Notes: generated by a model from the letters alone, not told the origin. Positions 1-9,115 are shown, counted from the first letter of the stretch. The stretch is DNA of 64,000 bases from Muribaculaceae bacterium (GCA_022509185.1 JAFLTS010000010.1:1-64000), one strand, 5' to 3'. Made by a program: numbers and translations.

Positions 1-210
1 GGTCGACTAAAAATTTAGATTTCTTCATATTTTTTCTTTGAAATTACAAAGTTAAGAATAAATTTATGATGAGCTATCCAAAGCTATCCCAGAACCTCAT
101 ACAATCTTTTTTTGCATTTCATTTCACGTGCAACCCAATGATTTTTATTTCTTTATCCGTAGGCTACCCCCCAAGAGTAGGGAAAGGAGTTTTTCTTAGT
201 ATAATCGGAA
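1..210. other. non-coding flank, possible leftward promoter
   Basis: No convincing gene is visible here. On the minus strand a TAACTTTG box (positions 54 down to 47) fits the Bacteroidetes -7 consensus and could drive a leftward gene lying outside the window; a well-spaced -33 TTTG is not evident (nearest match about 25 bases away). The short open frames in this stretch resemble no known protein and run into the repeats that follow. Confidence 0.3.
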
Positions 211-262
211 GCTTTTTACATCACTTCGCTCCACAAAAGCCCCTGACGTACGCTAAATCATT
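211..262. repeat. 52-base imperfect repeat, copy 1
   Basis: This unit matches the copy at 430-481 at 48 of 52 positions and more loosely the unit at 321-370. The right half contains CTGACGTACGCTAAATC. Short arms (ACGTC / GACGT in copy 3) let each unit fold as a weak hairpin. There is no transposase nearby, so it looks like an intergenic palindromic repeat family; genome-wide copy number cannot be judged from this window. Confidence 0.7.
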
Positions 263-320
263 GTTTTTTAGTTAATATTGAGGACTGAATTTTGCCTTTC
301 GGCAACGAGCACCAGACTGA

Positions 321-370
321 CTTGTTACGTCGCTTCGCTTTGCACAAGCCTTCTGACGTTCTCTAAGTTC
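321..370. repeat. imperfect repeat, copy 2 (diverged)
   Basis: A diverged relative of the units at 211-262 and 430-481. It keeps the CGCTTCGCT and CTGACGT blocks and the overall spacing, with several substitutions and one indel. Confidence 0.55.
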
Positions 371-429
371 AGATCCTCGATAAAAATATTGCCTCATGAT
401 TTTTTACTTCGTAAACCGCTACCCCGCAG

Positions 430-481
430 GCTTTTTACGTCGTTTCGCTCCACAAAAGCCGCTGACGTACGCTAAATCATT
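430..481. repeat. 52-base imperfect repeat, copy 3
   Basis: Near-identical to copy 1 (four differences over 52 bases). ACGTC and GACGT arms flank a loop of about 20 bases. It ends just before the terminator hairpin of the DUF2795 gene. Confidence 0.7.
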
Positions 482-490
482 TCGGCGATA

Positions 491-520
491 CTAAAAAAGA
501 GGCCTAAGCCTCTTTTTTAG
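491..520 (-). terminator. intrinsic terminator of the DUF2795 gene
   Basis: A perfect 13-base-pair inverted repeat with a CTAA loop. The arms are A-rich outside and GAGGC inside, so a T tract follows the stem on both strands. The stop codon of the minus-strand gene (517-519) lies inside the arm. Confidence 0.85.
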
Positions 521-738
521 TATTCATCTTCGTTAAAGAAGAAGTCGTCTTTGGATGGGTAATCGGGCCAAATTTCTTCGATACTTTCGTAGGTTTCGCC
601 TTCATCTTCCATCTCCTGAAGATTTTCTATCACTTCCATGGGGGCTCCACTTCTCATTGCATAGTCTATCAACTCTTCCTTGGTAGCGGGCCAAGGTGCA
701 TCTTCAAGTTTTGATGCTAATTCTAATGTCCAGTACAT
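517..738 (-). CDS. DUF2795 domain-containing small protein
   Basis: A 73-residue acidic protein. The pattern PATKEELIDYAMRSGAP followed by an EVIENLQ helix and a C-terminal IEEIWPDYPSKDDFFF block matches the short DUF2795 family that is strongly conserved in Bacteroidales; its function is unknown. It has no signal peptide or membrane segment, so it is probably cytosolic. It lies 131 bases downstream of the corrinoid adenosyltransferase gene on the same strand and ends in its own strong terminator. The long AT-rich spacer suggests it could have its own promoter, but I see no clear -7 box. The start is the only reasonable ATG. Confidence 0.85.
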   Translation of the reverse strand: MYWTLELASKLEDAPWPATKEELIDYAMRSGAPMEVIENLQEMEDEGETYESIEEIWPDYPSKDDFFFNEDEY

Positions 739-869
739 ATGTTATTTTATAGTTTATTTAAATATTAAGACGTTGAAAATATTAAAATTTAGACTGTAAA
801 TTATAATTTATTAAACTCGATTTTAATCTTATATAATAATTTATTATAGAAAAATCAATATTTCAAAAA

Positions 870-1436
870 TCAAAGATTTTCAGGTTTTTGCCAATAGATT
901 TCTTCATAATCGGCAAATTTGTTGAGATACCTTCCTATTACAAATAAATAATCCGATAATCTATTAATGTAGGCAATAACCAAAATGTTGATTTCCTCCT
1001 CAGCAGCAAGTTGCAGAATTCTTCTCTCCGCTCTTCTGCAGACCGTACGTGCCATATTTGCCTTAGCAGACGCCTTACAACCTCCTGGTATAATGAAATT
1101 ATTAAGTTTCGGTAATTGTTCATCCATTACGTCGATCCATCCTTCCATCTCAAGAATATTGTCTTGTGACAGACCCGGAACCTCTTTATGTCTGATAGCA
1201 GGAGGGGTGGCTAAATATCCTCCGATATTGAAAAGCATGTTTTGCACTTTTATAAGCTCGATTCTTTGCTGATCAATCACAGCATCATCAGCAACAAGAT
1301 TGCCAATAAATGAGGATAATTCATCCACAGTGCCGTAAGCCTCAAGTCTTAATGAATATTTAGGAATCCTTTCTCCTCCGATTATGGAGGTGGTGATGCC
1401 ATCTCCGGTGCGGGTATAAATATTTGATTTGGCCAT
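870..1436 (-). CDS. pduO: PduO-type cob(I)alamin adenosyltransferase
   Basis: A 188-residue enzyme that transfers the adenosyl group of ATP to cob(I)alamin to make coenzyme B12, used for example by methylmalonyl-CoA mutase in Bacteroidales propionate metabolism. Family marks: the N-terminal ATP-binding block YTRTGDGITTS (residues 7-17), YGTVDELSSFIG (34-45), FIIPGG (114-119), the R-x-x-C-R-R-A-E-R block (130-138) and YINRLSDYLFVIGRY (156-170). Length is typical for the PduO family and it is unrelated to CobA/BtuR. It is cytosolic and would act as a trimer by family knowledge. It is transcribed divergently from dnaX; no mutase gene is in the window. Confidence 0.93.
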   Translation of the reverse strand: MAKSNIYTRTGDGITTSIIGGERIPKYSLRLEAYGTVDELSSFIGNLVADDAVIDQQRIELIKVQNMLFNIGGYLATPPAIRHKEVPGLSQDNILEMEGWIDVMDEQLPKLNNFIIPGGCKASAKANMARTVCRRAERRILQLAAEEEINILVIAYINRLSDYLFVIGRYLNKFADYEEIYWQKPENL

Positions 1437-1553
1437 ATATTAAAAGGATTATATTTCTTCAATTTAAACGCTTGTGAAGCTATATTGTTGCGGATGGCTC
1501 AATATTTTAATTTATAAATTTATCAAAGAGGACTTAAAGCCATATAAAAAAGT

Positions 1554-1561
1554 TATATTTG
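1554..1561 (+). promoter_or_regulatory. -7 box of dnaX
   Basis: TATATTTG fits the Bacteroidetes TAnnTTTG consensus; no good -33 TTTG is seen at the usual distance. The in-frame TTG at 1559 lies inside this box, so it cannot be translated from this promoter. That supports the ATG at 1580 as the dnaX start. Confidence 0.6.
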
Positions 1562-1579
1562 CAAAGAATAAAACAAAAA

Positions 1580-3298
1580 ATGTCATCAGAACAATACATA
1601 GTATCAGCCCGTAAGTACCGTCCTGCCAACTTCAGCAGTGTAGTGGGTCAACGGGCATTAACCGCCACTTTGAAGAATGCTATTTTAGGTGGTAAATTGG
1701 CACAGGCTTATCTTTTCTGTGGTCCCCGAGGTGTTGGAAAGACTTCCTGTGCGCGAATATTTGCGAAAACAATCAATTGCCTACATCCTACTTCTGACGG
1801 AGAAGCTTGTGGAGAATGTGAATCATGCCAGGCTATAGAAAAAGGTAATTCCTTTAACCTCATAGAGCTGGATGCCGCCTCAAATAATTCGGTTGATAAT
1901 ATCAGGAATATTTCCGAACAAGTAAACATCGCTTCGCAGGATGGCCGTTACAGAGTTTTCATAATAGATGAAGTGCATATGCTCTCAAATTCAGCTTTCA
2001 ATGCATTTCTAAAAACTTTAGAGGAACCTCCACGTAATGTGATTTTTATATTGGCTACTACGGAAAGACACAAAGTTATTCCTACTATCCTAAGTCGCTG
2101 CCAGATTTACGATTTCCGTAGAATAACAGTAGCAGATATAACTGACCACCTGGAAGAAGTGGCTAAAAAAGAAGGTATTAATGCTGAGAGAGAAGCTTTA
2201 GGAGTAATTGCTTTGAAGGCTGATGGAGCGATGCGAGATGCCCTGTCAATATTTGATCAAGTTGTTGCCTCCACTCATGGAAATGTAACTTATAAATCTA
2301 CTATTGAAGCGCTTAATGTACTTGATCAGGAATTTTATTTCAGATTGATAGACATTTTCAAGGAAGGAGATATACCAGCGGCTCTACTCACTTTAAAGGA
2401 AGTGACTGATAAAGGTTTTGATATGCAATTCTTTATAAATGGATTGGCCGAACATATCAGAAATTTAATGGTGACTTTGGACCCGAGAACCGTGTCATTA
2501 TTGGAAACGTCGGAAGAATGGTCAAAAAAATATCTTCAGCAGGCTCCGCAATTCCCGGTGGAATGGTATTATTCAGCTATTAAAATACTTAATGAAACTG
2601 ATTTCAATTATCGCACATCGGGGAATAAAAGATTATTGGTAGAACTTGCTTTAATAAGACTAAGCCGTTTGTTGACTCCAACTTCTGAAACACTGAAATC
2701 TAACAATTCCCAAACTCCAGATAAAGCTCCTACACCCCCTTTCGAGGTGCCGACCGGCTCCAATAAGCCTCAAGCCGTTCGGCCAAATATCCATAAGGCT
2801 CCCTTGATAAATGAGATTAAAAAAACTTATAGTAAAGAACCCTCATCTACGAAACAAACGTCGGTACGTCCGGCCAGTTTCAGGATTTCAAAAGATAAAG
2901 ACACAATCTCAAAAGGGAAAGATATAGATCCCCAAAACCAACCTTTTACCGAAGAGGATTTAAATAAGAAATGGGAGGAATATATCGGAAAACATCCAGA
3001 GCAAAGAATTCTAATTGCTGCTATGAGATCTTCAAAGCCGGGAAAAATAGATGATACTACCTATCGAGTGATGGTAGATCACCCGGCTCAAAAGCAGGCC
3101 TTTGAAAGCGCTCTTCCTGAATTGCTTTCTTTCTTTAAAGAAAAACTCCACAACGACTTTGTGGGATTACAAATAAGTATTTCCGAAAAAGAAGATAAGG
3201 ATAAAGGCTTAAATAAAAAGGAATTCCTTAAACTGGCAGTAGATGAGAACCCATTGCTTGCAGATTTTTTGAAGGCTATAGATGCTGAGTTAGAGTGA
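1580..3298 (+). CDS. dnaX: DNA polymerase III subunit gamma/tau
   Basis: The clamp-loader ATPase of the replicative polymerase (572 residues from this start). It shows Walker A GPRGVGKT (48-55), a zinc module with cysteines in the GEACGECESC stretch, Walker B with the DEVHML motif, and the sensor region ATTERHKVIPTILSRC. These make up domains I-II; clamp-loader domain III follows, then a variable Pro/Ser/Lys-rich linker from about residue 375 and a C-terminal globular part. The upstream TTG at 1559 is rejected because it overlaps the promoter. A run of seven A at 2819-2825 (codons 414-416) in the linker would give an immediate stop (K-K-N-L-stop) in the -1 frame. A shorter gamma-like product is therefore possible but unproven. 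Confidence 0.95.
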   Translation: MSSEQYIVSARKYRPANFSSVVGQRALTATLKNAILGGKLAQAYLFCGPRGVGKTSCARIFAKTINCLHPTSDGEACGECESCQAIEKGNSFNLIELDAASNNSVDNIRNISEQVNIASQDGRYRVFIIDEVHMLSNSAFNAFLKTLEEPPRNVIFILATTERHKVIPTILSRCQIYDFRRITVADITDHLEEVAKKEGINAEREALGVIALKADGAMRDALSIFDQVVASTHGNVTYKSTIEALNVLDQEFYFRLIDIFKEGDIPAALLTLKEVTDKGFDMQFFINGLAEHIRNLMVTLDPRTVSLLETSEEWSKKYLQQAPQFPVEWYYSAIKILNETDFNYRTSGNKRLLVELALIRLSRLLTPTSETLKSNNSQTPDKAPTPPFEVPTGSNKPQAVRPNIHKAPLINEIKKTYSKEPSSTKQTSVRPASFRISKDKDTISKGKDIDPQNQPFTEEDLNKKWEEYIGKHPEQRILIAAMRSSKPGKIDDTTYRVMVDHPAQKQAFESALPELLSFFKEKLHNDFVGLQISISEKEDKDKGLNKKEFLKLAVDENPLLADFLKAIDAELE

Positions 3299-3405
3299 TT
3301 AGAATATCGGTTTCAAATTGTTAAATAAAATTAAAAAGTATTAATAAGCCAATTTAAAGGAAGAATAATGAGTCTATCTTATTCTATAAAGGTATAAAAT
3401 TCATT

Positions 3406-3413
3406 ATATTTGC
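3406..3413 (+). promoter_or_regulatory. -7 box of the rimP-nusA-infB operon
   Basis: TATATTTG fits TAnnTTTG. Transcription would begin around 3418-3421, so the ATG at 3415 is probably not transcribed usefully and the ATG at 3466 is the preferred rimP start. No clear -33 box. Confidence 0.6.
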
Positions 3414-3425
3414 AATGAAAATCCT

Positions 3426-3455
3426 GGAGGGGGCGATAGTCTCCTCCTCTTTTTT
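3426..3455 (+). terminator. attenuator-like hairpin in the rimP-nusA leader
   Basis: An 8-bp stem (GGAGGGGG 3426-3433 pairing with TCTCCTCC 3440-3447, two G-U pairs) with a 6-base loop is followed at once by TCTTTTTT (3448-3455). It has the form of an intrinsic terminator lying between the promoter and the rimP start at 3466. The operon encodes NusA, which modulates termination, so autogenous attenuation is a natural hypothesis. Confidence 0.6.
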
Positions 3456-3465
3456 AAGAACAGAG

Positions 3466-3930
3466 ATGTTAGACGCCAAGGCAATAAAAGAATTTGTGGA
3501 GAAGGAGTTGGAAGGAAGCGACCTTTTCCTTGTGGATGTTTCGGTAAAGCCTGACAACCAGATAGAAGTAGAGATAGACAGCGATACGCCCGTTTCTATA
3601 GAGGAATGTGAGCGACTTACCCGTGCTATCGAGCAGGAGTTTGATCGAGACCAAGAAGACTACACACTTGAAGTGGGGAGCGCAGGACTAACTTCACCAT
3701 TCAAAGTGAAAAGACAATACCGCAAATATATAGGCCATGAAGTTGAGGTCTTAAAGAAAGACGGAAAGAAACTGAGTGGCATATTGAAAGATGCCGGCGA
3801 AGACACCTTTACTGTAACAGTAAAAGAAAAAGTTAAGAAACCCGAGAGCAAAAGGCCTATAATAGAAGATGTAGACCATGTCTTGGGCTATGATGAAGTA
3901 AAACAAACGAAATACATATTGAAATTCTAA
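3466..3930 (+). CDS. rimP: ribosome maturation factor RimP
   Basis: A 154-residue protein of the RimP family, which helps assemble the 30S subunit. The N-terminal alpha-beta domain carries the conserved VEIDSDTPVSIEECERLTRAIEQEFD pattern, then LEVGSAGLTSPFK, which matches the family signature for the domain junction, and an SH3-like C-terminal domain with a KKDGKKLSGIL strand pair. An upstream in-frame ATG at 3415 would add 17 residues. I prefer 3466 because 3415 sits at the predicted transcription start and the extra residues would be encoded by the hairpin. First gene of rimP-nusA-infB-folK, four bases before nusA. Confidence 0.93.
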   Translation: MLDAKAIKEFVEKELEGSDLFLVDVSVKPDNQIEVEIDSDTPVSIEECERLTRAIEQEFDRDQEDYTLEVGSAGLTSPFKVKRQYRKYIGHEVEVLKKDGKKLSGILKDAGEDTFTVTVKEKVKKPESKRPIIEDVDHVLGYDEVKQTKYILKF

Positions 3931-3934
3931 CCCT

Positions 3935-5182
3935 ATGGCTAAAAAGGCTGAGACGGTCAATATGGTAGACCGGTTCGCGGAGTTCAAGGAACTCAAGAAC
4001 ATTGACAAGACCACTATGATCAGCGTGCTTGAGGAATCATTCCGCAATGTGCTGGCAAAAATGTTTGGATCGGATGAGAATTTTGATGTCATCATGAATC
4101 CAGACAAAGGCGACTGTGAAATATACCAGAATCTCGAGGTTGTGCCTGATGAGGCCGTTGAGAACCCGGATAAAGAAATAGGAATAACAGAAGCACGTGA
4201 AATCGACCCTGAATGTGAAATCGGGGAAGATGTATCAAAACAAATATATTTTGAAAAATTTGGCAGAAGGGCTATTTTAAATCTGCGTCAGACTTTGCAG
4301 TCGAAAATTCTGGATTTGCAGAAAGAGGCTCTTTCACAGAAATTTAAAGAACTTGAAGGAGAGATAGTCACAGGAGAAGTTCACCAAGTGTGGAAACGTG
4401 AGGCCTTATTACTTGACGAAGAACACAATGAATTGATAATGCCTAAAGATGAACAGATTCCGAGTGACAATTTCAGAAAAGGAGATATGGTTAGGGCAGT
4501 TGTAAAAAGAGTCGACAACGCTAACACAAATCCTAAAGTGATTGTTTCAAGGACAGATGAGGCATTTCTACGAAGATTGTTTGAGCAGGAGGTGCCGGAG
4601 ATTCACGATGGATTAATAACTATCAGGGCGGTAGCACGAATCCCGGGTGAAAGAGCCAAGATAGCAGTAGAAAGCTATGATGACCGCATTGATCCCGTAG
4701 GAGCCTGTGTGGGAATTAAGGGAAGTAGAATACACGGTATTGTAAGGGAATTGCGCAACGAGAATATCGATGTGATTTCCTATACATCAAATCCTCAGCT
4801 GTTTATACAAAGGGCATTAAGTCCGGCAAGTATCTCATCTATTCGTCTAAACGAAGAAGAGAAGAAAGCGGAGGTCTTTCTTCATCCCGATGAAGTATCT
4901 CTGGCAATAGGTAAAGGAGGCTTAAATATCCGCTTAGCTACAAAGTTAACCGGTTATACTATAGACGTATACAGAGATATAGAAGAAGGAGAGGAAGATA
5001 TTTATTTGGATGAATTTGCAGATGAAATAGATTCCTGGGTGATCGAACAACTCAAAAATATAGGATTGGGTACAGCTAAGTCGGTGTTGAATGCCACACC
5101 GGAAAAACTTGAGCAGGCTGATCTTGAAGACGATACTTTAGCCCATGTATTGGAAGTGATTAAGGCAGAATTTGAAGATTGA
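3935..5182 (+). CDS. nusA: transcription termination/antitermination protein NusA
   Basis: A 415-residue RNA polymerase accessory factor that modulates pausing, termination and antitermination. Order of parts: an N-terminal RNAP-binding domain (about 1-130), an S1 domain (about 135-200, GEIVTGEVHQV onward), KH1 and KH2 (KH2 contains VSLAIGKGGLNIRLATKLTG, about 320-345), then an acidic helical tail with the helix-hairpin-helix-like NIGLGTAKSVLNATPEKL. It lacks the two acidic repeats found in the E. coli C terminus, which is usual outside Proteobacteria. The leader hairpin at 3426-3455 could let NusA control its own operon. Confidence 0.95.
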   Translation: MAKKAETVNMVDRFAEFKELKNIDKTTMISVLEESFRNVLAKMFGSDENFDVIMNPDKGDCEIYQNLEVVPDEAVENPDKEIGITEAREIDPECEIGEDVSKQIYFEKFGRRAILNLRQTLQSKILDLQKEALSQKFKELEGEIVTGEVHQVWKREALLLDEEHNELIMPKDEQIPSDNFRKGDMVRAVVKRVDNANTNPKVIVSRTDEAFLRRLFEQEVPEIHDGLITIRAVARIPGERAKIAVESYDDRIDPVGACVGIKGSRIHGIVRELRNENIDVISYTSNPQLFIQRALSPASISSIRLNEEEKKAEVFLHPDEVSLAIGKGGLNIRLATKLTGYTIDVYRDIEEGEEDIYLDEFADEIDSWVIEQLKNIGLGTAKSVLNATPEKLEQADLEDDTLAHVLEVIKAEFED

Positions 5183-5206
5183 AGTAAATAACCACCTATC
5201 AGCAGA

Positions 5207-8116
5207 ATGCGAACAAAAATAAGTAAAGTAGCCAATGATTTAAATGTGGGGGTAAATACAGTAGTAGAATATCTCCGCAAACATAATATTGAGGTTGACA
5301 GCAATCCCAATGCCCGTATAGATGAAGAGGCAGTGGCCCTGTTGCGCAAAGAGTTCAGCCACGATAAAGCTGAGAAAGCAAAGGTAGAGGGAAAATTAAA
5401 TGAACGCCGTTCAGATCGGGTGGAAAAGGCAGAAAAGAGGCAACAGGCCCCCGAACCACCTCAGCTGAAAGTGGTGGGTAAAATCAATCTTGATGATTTA
5501 AAACGCAAGCCACAGGAAGTTAAGCCAAAAGTTGAATCCCCTAAGAAGGTACAGGTTTCCGTAGAACCGCAACCTCCAGTTTTTAAAAAAACTGAAAAAT
5601 CTGTGGCGCCAGAACTTCCCAAAAAAACTGTAGAACCTGAAGTTCTTAAAGAGAAAGAAAACAAAGGTCCTAAAGAATCCGGGGTTGTAGAAAAAAGAAT
5701 TCCTGAAGAAAAGAGTATAAAGAAAGAGAAGGAGCCCCAGGAGGAATCTAAAGTAGCTTCACAACCAAAGGCAGTTCCTGTTGTAGAAAAGAAACCTGAA
5801 CACCCACAAGAGGAAAGGATTGAAATTAAAGAAGATATAAATATATCATCTAAGAAAGAAGCTGAGTCGGAAGATGAAAATGATGTATTCCGTCTTAATA
5901 CTCCAGAAGCACCCAAGGAATTGAAAGTGATAGGGAAGATAGATCTTTCCAGTCTGAATCAGTCTACAAGGCCTAAGAAAAAAGGCCATGGTGCAAAAGG
6001 AGAAAATGAAGGAGGAAGCGATAAGAAAAAACGTCGCAGAATAGGTAAAGAAAAGGTAGATATCGAAAAAGCTGCCGCACAGGCTGCCTTAGCGGGCGAC
6101 GGTAAAAAAAATAAAGATGACCGTAGAGGTCCTCAAAATGATCGCGACCGTAAAAGAGGAGATAAGAAAAGTGAGCGTCACGGCAAGAAAGGTGAAAAGA
6201 ACCGTGCAGAGGAATATTCACAAGAGGATGTTCAGAAACAAGTTAAGGAAACATTGGCCCGTCTCACCACAAAGGCTCCCAAAAAGAGTCTGAAATGGAG
6301 GAAAGAAAAGAAAGAGGCTATCCATAACAGGGAACTTGAAAACCAAAGAAGGGAAGAAGAGGAAAGCAAGATAATCAAACTAACAGAGTTTGTAACCGCT
6401 AACGATCTTGCTAATCTAATGGAAGTTCCTGTGAACAATGTAATAGCCACCTGTATGAATCTGGGTGTCATGGTGTCAATAAACCAGCGCTTAGACGCCG
6501 AAACCATCAATATCGTGGCTGATGAATTTGGTTACACCACAGAATATGTTAGTGCTGAAGTTAGTGAGGCAATTGCCCCGGAAGAAGACAGTGAGGAAGA
6601 TTTGCAGTCTCGTCCCCCGATCGTTACAGTGATGGGCCACGTAGACCACGGGAAAACCTCATTACTTGACTATATCAGAAAGGCAAATGTAATTGCCGGT
6701 GAAGCGGGAGGAATAACTCAGCATATAGGTGCCTATAATGTAAAATTGCCTGACGGAAGAAGGATTACATTCCTCGACACACCGGGCCATGAAGCCTTCA
6801 CGGCCATGCGAGCCCGTGGAGCCAAAGTAACGGATATCGCTATCATAATTGTAGCTGCTGATGATGATGTGATGCCACAGACTGTTGAGGCCATCAACCA
6901 TGCATCTGCAGCAGGCGTTCCAATGGTATTTGCCATAAATAAGATAGATAAACCCACGGCCAATCCGGATAAAATCAAAGAACAGCTTTCTGCTATGAAT
7001 TATCTTGTGGAAGACTGGGGAGGGAAATATCAGAGTCAGGACATTTCAGCCAAAAAAGGAATGGGTGTGGAAGAGCTGATGGAAAAAGTTTTGCTGGAGG
7101 CAGAAATGCTTGATCTAAAAGCGAATCCCGACCGACTCGCAATGGGGTCTGTTATAGAATCCAGTCTTGATAAAGGCCGTGGATATGTAGCTACAGTTTT
7201 AGTTCAAAACGGTACTTTAAGAATCGGTGATGTTATACTGGCCGGAACCCACTATGGAAGGATCAAGGCAATGTTTAATGAACGTAACCAGAGAGTAACA
7301 GAAGCCGGGCCGGCCACACCGGTTATGATTCTGGGAATGAATGGAGCTCCCACTGCCGGTGATACTTTCAATGTGCTTGAAACGGAACAGGAAGCACGTG
7401 AGATTGCAACTAAGAGAGAACAATTGCAAAGAGAACTTGGTCTGAGAACTAAGAAACGTCTTGGGTTGGAGGAATTGGGACGTAGAAGAGCTCTCAATGA
7501 TTTCCATGAACTCAACCTTGTGGTTAAGGGTGATGTTGACGGTTCTGTAGAAGCGATCTCTGATGCCTTAATTAAACTTTCAACACCTGAAATTCAAGTA
7601 AATGTGCTTCATAAGGGTGTAGGTGCGATATCAGAAAGTGATGTAACTCTTGCCGCGGCTTCAGATGCAATTATTATAGGCTTCCAGGTTCGTCCCTCTG
7701 CAGCTGCTCGTAAAGAGGCAGAGAAAGAGGGGGTAGAAATAAGACTTTACTCTGTGATTTATAAAGCCATAGAGGAGGTGAAAGATGCCATGGAAGGATT
7801 GTTGTCACCTGAAATCAAAGAGGAAGTTACCGGAACTGCTGAAGTTCTTCAAACTTATCATATTTCTAAAGTCGGTACTATTGCGGGAGCTATTGTACGC
7901 GATGGAAAGATAAAGAGAAGCAATAAAGTCAGAGTGATACGAGACGGTATTGTAATCTATACAGGAGAACTAGGATCCTTGAAACGCTTCAAAGATGATG
8001 TAAAAGAGGTTGTTTCCGGTTATGACTGTGGTCTTTCAGTTCAAGGTTACAACGATATCAGGGAAGGTGACCTGATAGAAGGTTTCGAAGAGGTGGAAGT
8101 GAAGAGAGGCCTATAA
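5207..8116 (+). CDS. infB: translation initiation factor IF-2
   Basis: A 969-residue GTPase that places initiator tRNA on the 30S subunit. It has an IF2_N helical domain at the start, then a very long Lys/Glu/Pro-rich low-complexity linker (about residues 70-380), a second IF2_N-like block, and the G domain: G1 GHVDHGKT (477-484), G3 DTPGHEAF, G4 NKID. Domains II, III and IV follow to the end. The long charged linker is typical of Bacteroidetes IF-2. The stop TAA shares its last A with the ATG of folK (8116), so the two are probably translationally coupled. Confidence 0.97.
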   Translation: MRTKISKVANDLNVGVNTVVEYLRKHNIEVDSNPNARIDEEAVALLRKEFSHDKAEKAKVEGKLNERRSDRVEKAEKRQQAPEPPQLKVVGKINLDDLKRKPQEVKPKVESPKKVQVSVEPQPPVFKKTEKSVAPELPKKTVEPEVLKEKENKGPKESGVVEKRIPEEKSIKKEKEPQEESKVASQPKAVPVVEKKPEHPQEERIEIKEDINISSKKEAESEDENDVFRLNTPEAPKELKVIGKIDLSSLNQSTRPKKKGHGAKGENEGGSDKKKRRRIGKEKVDIEKAAAQAALAGDGKKNKDDRRGPQNDRDRKRGDKKSERHGKKGEKNRAEEYSQEDVQKQVKETLARLTTKAPKKSLKWRKEKKEAIHNRELENQRREEEESKIIKLTEFVTANDLANLMEVPVNNVIATCMNLGVMVSINQRLDAETINIVADEFGYTTEYVSAEVSEAIAPEEDSEEDLQSRPPIVTVMGHVDHGKTSLLDYIRKANVIAGEAGGITQHIGAYNVKLPDGRRITFLDTPGHEAFTAMRARGAKVTDIAIIIVAADDDVMPQTVEAINHASAAGVPMVFAINKIDKPTANPDKIKEQLSAMNYLVEDWGGKYQSQDISAKKGMGVEELMEKVLLEAEMLDLKANPDRLAMGSVIESSLDKGRGYVATVLVQNGTLRIGDVILAGTHYGRIKAMFNERNQRVTEAGPATPVMILGMNGAPTAGDTFNVLETEQEAREIATKREQLQRELGLRTKKRLGLEELGRRRALNDFHELNLVVKGDVDGSVEAISDALIKLSTPEIQVNVLHKGVGAISESDVTLAAASDAIIIGFQVRPSAAARKEAEKEGVEIRLYSVIYKAIEEVKDAMEGLLSPEIKEEVTGTAEVLQTYHISKVGTIAGAIVRDGKIKRSNKVRVIRDGIVIYTGELGSLKRFKDDVKEVVSGYDCGLSVQGYNDIREGDLIEGFEEVEVKRGL

Positions 8117-8556
8117 TGCCTGTAGTCTACGCCAATTTAGGCAGTAATCTTGGCAATAGAAGAGCCTTTATAGAAACCGCTCTAATTAAGATATCGGAAG
8201 ATTTCGGTGTTTGTTGCATCAGTTCCTTTATAGAGACAGAACCCTGGGGTTATGAATCTGCCAACAGATTTCTAAACCTCGGGGTTTCTTTTAAAAGTGA
8301 GGATAAACCGGAAGATATTCTTTTTAAACTGCAGAGAATAGAGAAGTCGATTTGCGCTGAGAGTCATCGTGACGTTAATGGAGGGTATAAGGATCGTGTG
8401 ATTGATATAGATATAATGGCCATAGATGATATTGTTTTAGAAACACAACAACTGATACTTCCTCATAAACATTTGAAAAAAAGGGAATTTTTCTTAATCC
8501 CCTTAAAGGAACTTAATCCGGAATGGAAATTTCCCAAGAGAGAAAATTCAAAATAG
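8116..8556 (+). CDS. folK: 2-amino-4-hydroxy-6-hydroxymethyldihydropteridine pyrophosphokinase
   Basis: HPPK transfers pyrophosphate from ATP to the pterin in folate synthesis (146 residues). Family marks: N-terminal YANLGSNLGNR, the ETEPWGY stretch, and YKDRVIDIDIMAIDD, which carries the paired magnesium-binding aspartates, followed by LPHKHLKKREFFLIPLKEL. The usual R-x-F box is SHRDVNGGYKDR here, somewhat different from the E. coli form. The start overlaps the infB stop by one base. It is the last gene of the rimP operon; a new promoter box appears before the next gene. Confidence 0.92.
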   Translation: MPVVYANLGSNLGNRRAFIETALIKISEDFGVCCISSFIETEPWGYESANRFLNLGVSFKSEDKPEDILFKLQRIEKSICAESHRDVNGGYKDRVIDIDIMAIDDIVLETQQLILPHKHLKKREFFLIPLKELNPEWKFPKRENSK

Positions 8557-8642
8557 CAAGACCGGTGGCAGAAATAAAAATTTTAAATGGAACAAGGGTT
8601 TTGCTAATCAAACGAATATATAGATATAAAGGAAATTTTATA

Positions 8643-8650
8643 TAAATTTG
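8643..8650 (+). promoter_or_regulatory. -7 box of the VanZ-like gene
   Basis: TAAATTTG lies four bases before the ATG at 8655. Transcription from it would start close to that ATG, giving a nearly leaderless message, or would favour the second ATG at 8682. Confidence 0.5.
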
Positions 8651-8654
8651 CAAT

Positions 8655-9071
8655 ATGGAGAGGATCCGCCGAAGCCTTTCAATGTTGCCACCGTGGATTT
8701 TTACTGCAATAGTGACAATAGCTATCTTATGGCTTACCTTGGCTCCGAAACCATTGGGAGATAATCCTCCACCCCTTTTCCCCGGTGCTGATAAACTGGC
8801 ACATTCCCTTATGTTCGGTGGTCTTGCAATCGTTATTCTAATAGACCAGCAGAGGAGAAAAAATTGGAAGCCGGAGGTATTACTTCAGATTTTTATTGCG
8901 GGCCTGATTTCAGCTTTTTTCGGAATTATGATAGAGTTCGTTCAAGCATGGATGGGTCTTGGAAGAGGTTTTGAATATGGAGATATAGTAGCTGACACCA
9001 CTGGTGCATTCTTTTTCGCCTTTTTATTCTTCATACTTCAGAAATCATGGCTTCCTGATAAGCCCGCATAA
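8655..9071 (+). CDS. VanZ family membrane protein
   Basis: A 138-residue integral membrane protein with about four hydrophobic segments (roughly 13-30, 50-67, 77-98 and 110-130). It carries the VanZ-like pattern GADKLAHSLMFGGL between segments 1 and 2, then the IEFVQAW and GDIVADTTGAF blocks. VanZ was first linked to teicoplanin resistance, but most homologs, including single-copy ones in Bacteroidales, have no known function. The start is uncertain: ATG 8655 is almost at the predicted transcription start, and ATG 8682 (129 residues) would still keep all membrane segments. Confidence 0.82.
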   Translation: MERIRRSLSMLPPWIFTAIVTIAILWLTLAPKPLGDNPPPLFPGADKLAHSLMFGGLAIVILIDQQRRKNWKPEVLLQIFIAGLISAFFGIMIEFVQAWMGLGRGFEYGDIVADTTGAFFFAFLFFILQKSWLPDKPA

Positions 9072-9115
9072 GTCAATTAGAAGATAAAGATTCAGTATAG
9101 CCTCGAACTCAAAGA

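Noticed and set aside
66-475. Two short plus-strand open frames of 69 and 65 codons in the left flank
   Set aside because: They are translations of the imperfect hairpin repeats, have no recognisable domain and no promoter, and their composition is not protein-like.
1559-1579. TTG start that would lengthen DnaX by seven residues
   Set aside because: It lies inside the TATATTTG promoter box, so it would be at or upstream of the transcription start; ATG 1580 gives the normal N terminus.
3415-3465. Upstream ATG that would add 17 residues to RimP
   Set aside because: It sits at the predicted transcription start and its codons are made of the terminator-like hairpin; the conserved RimP sequence starts after 3466.
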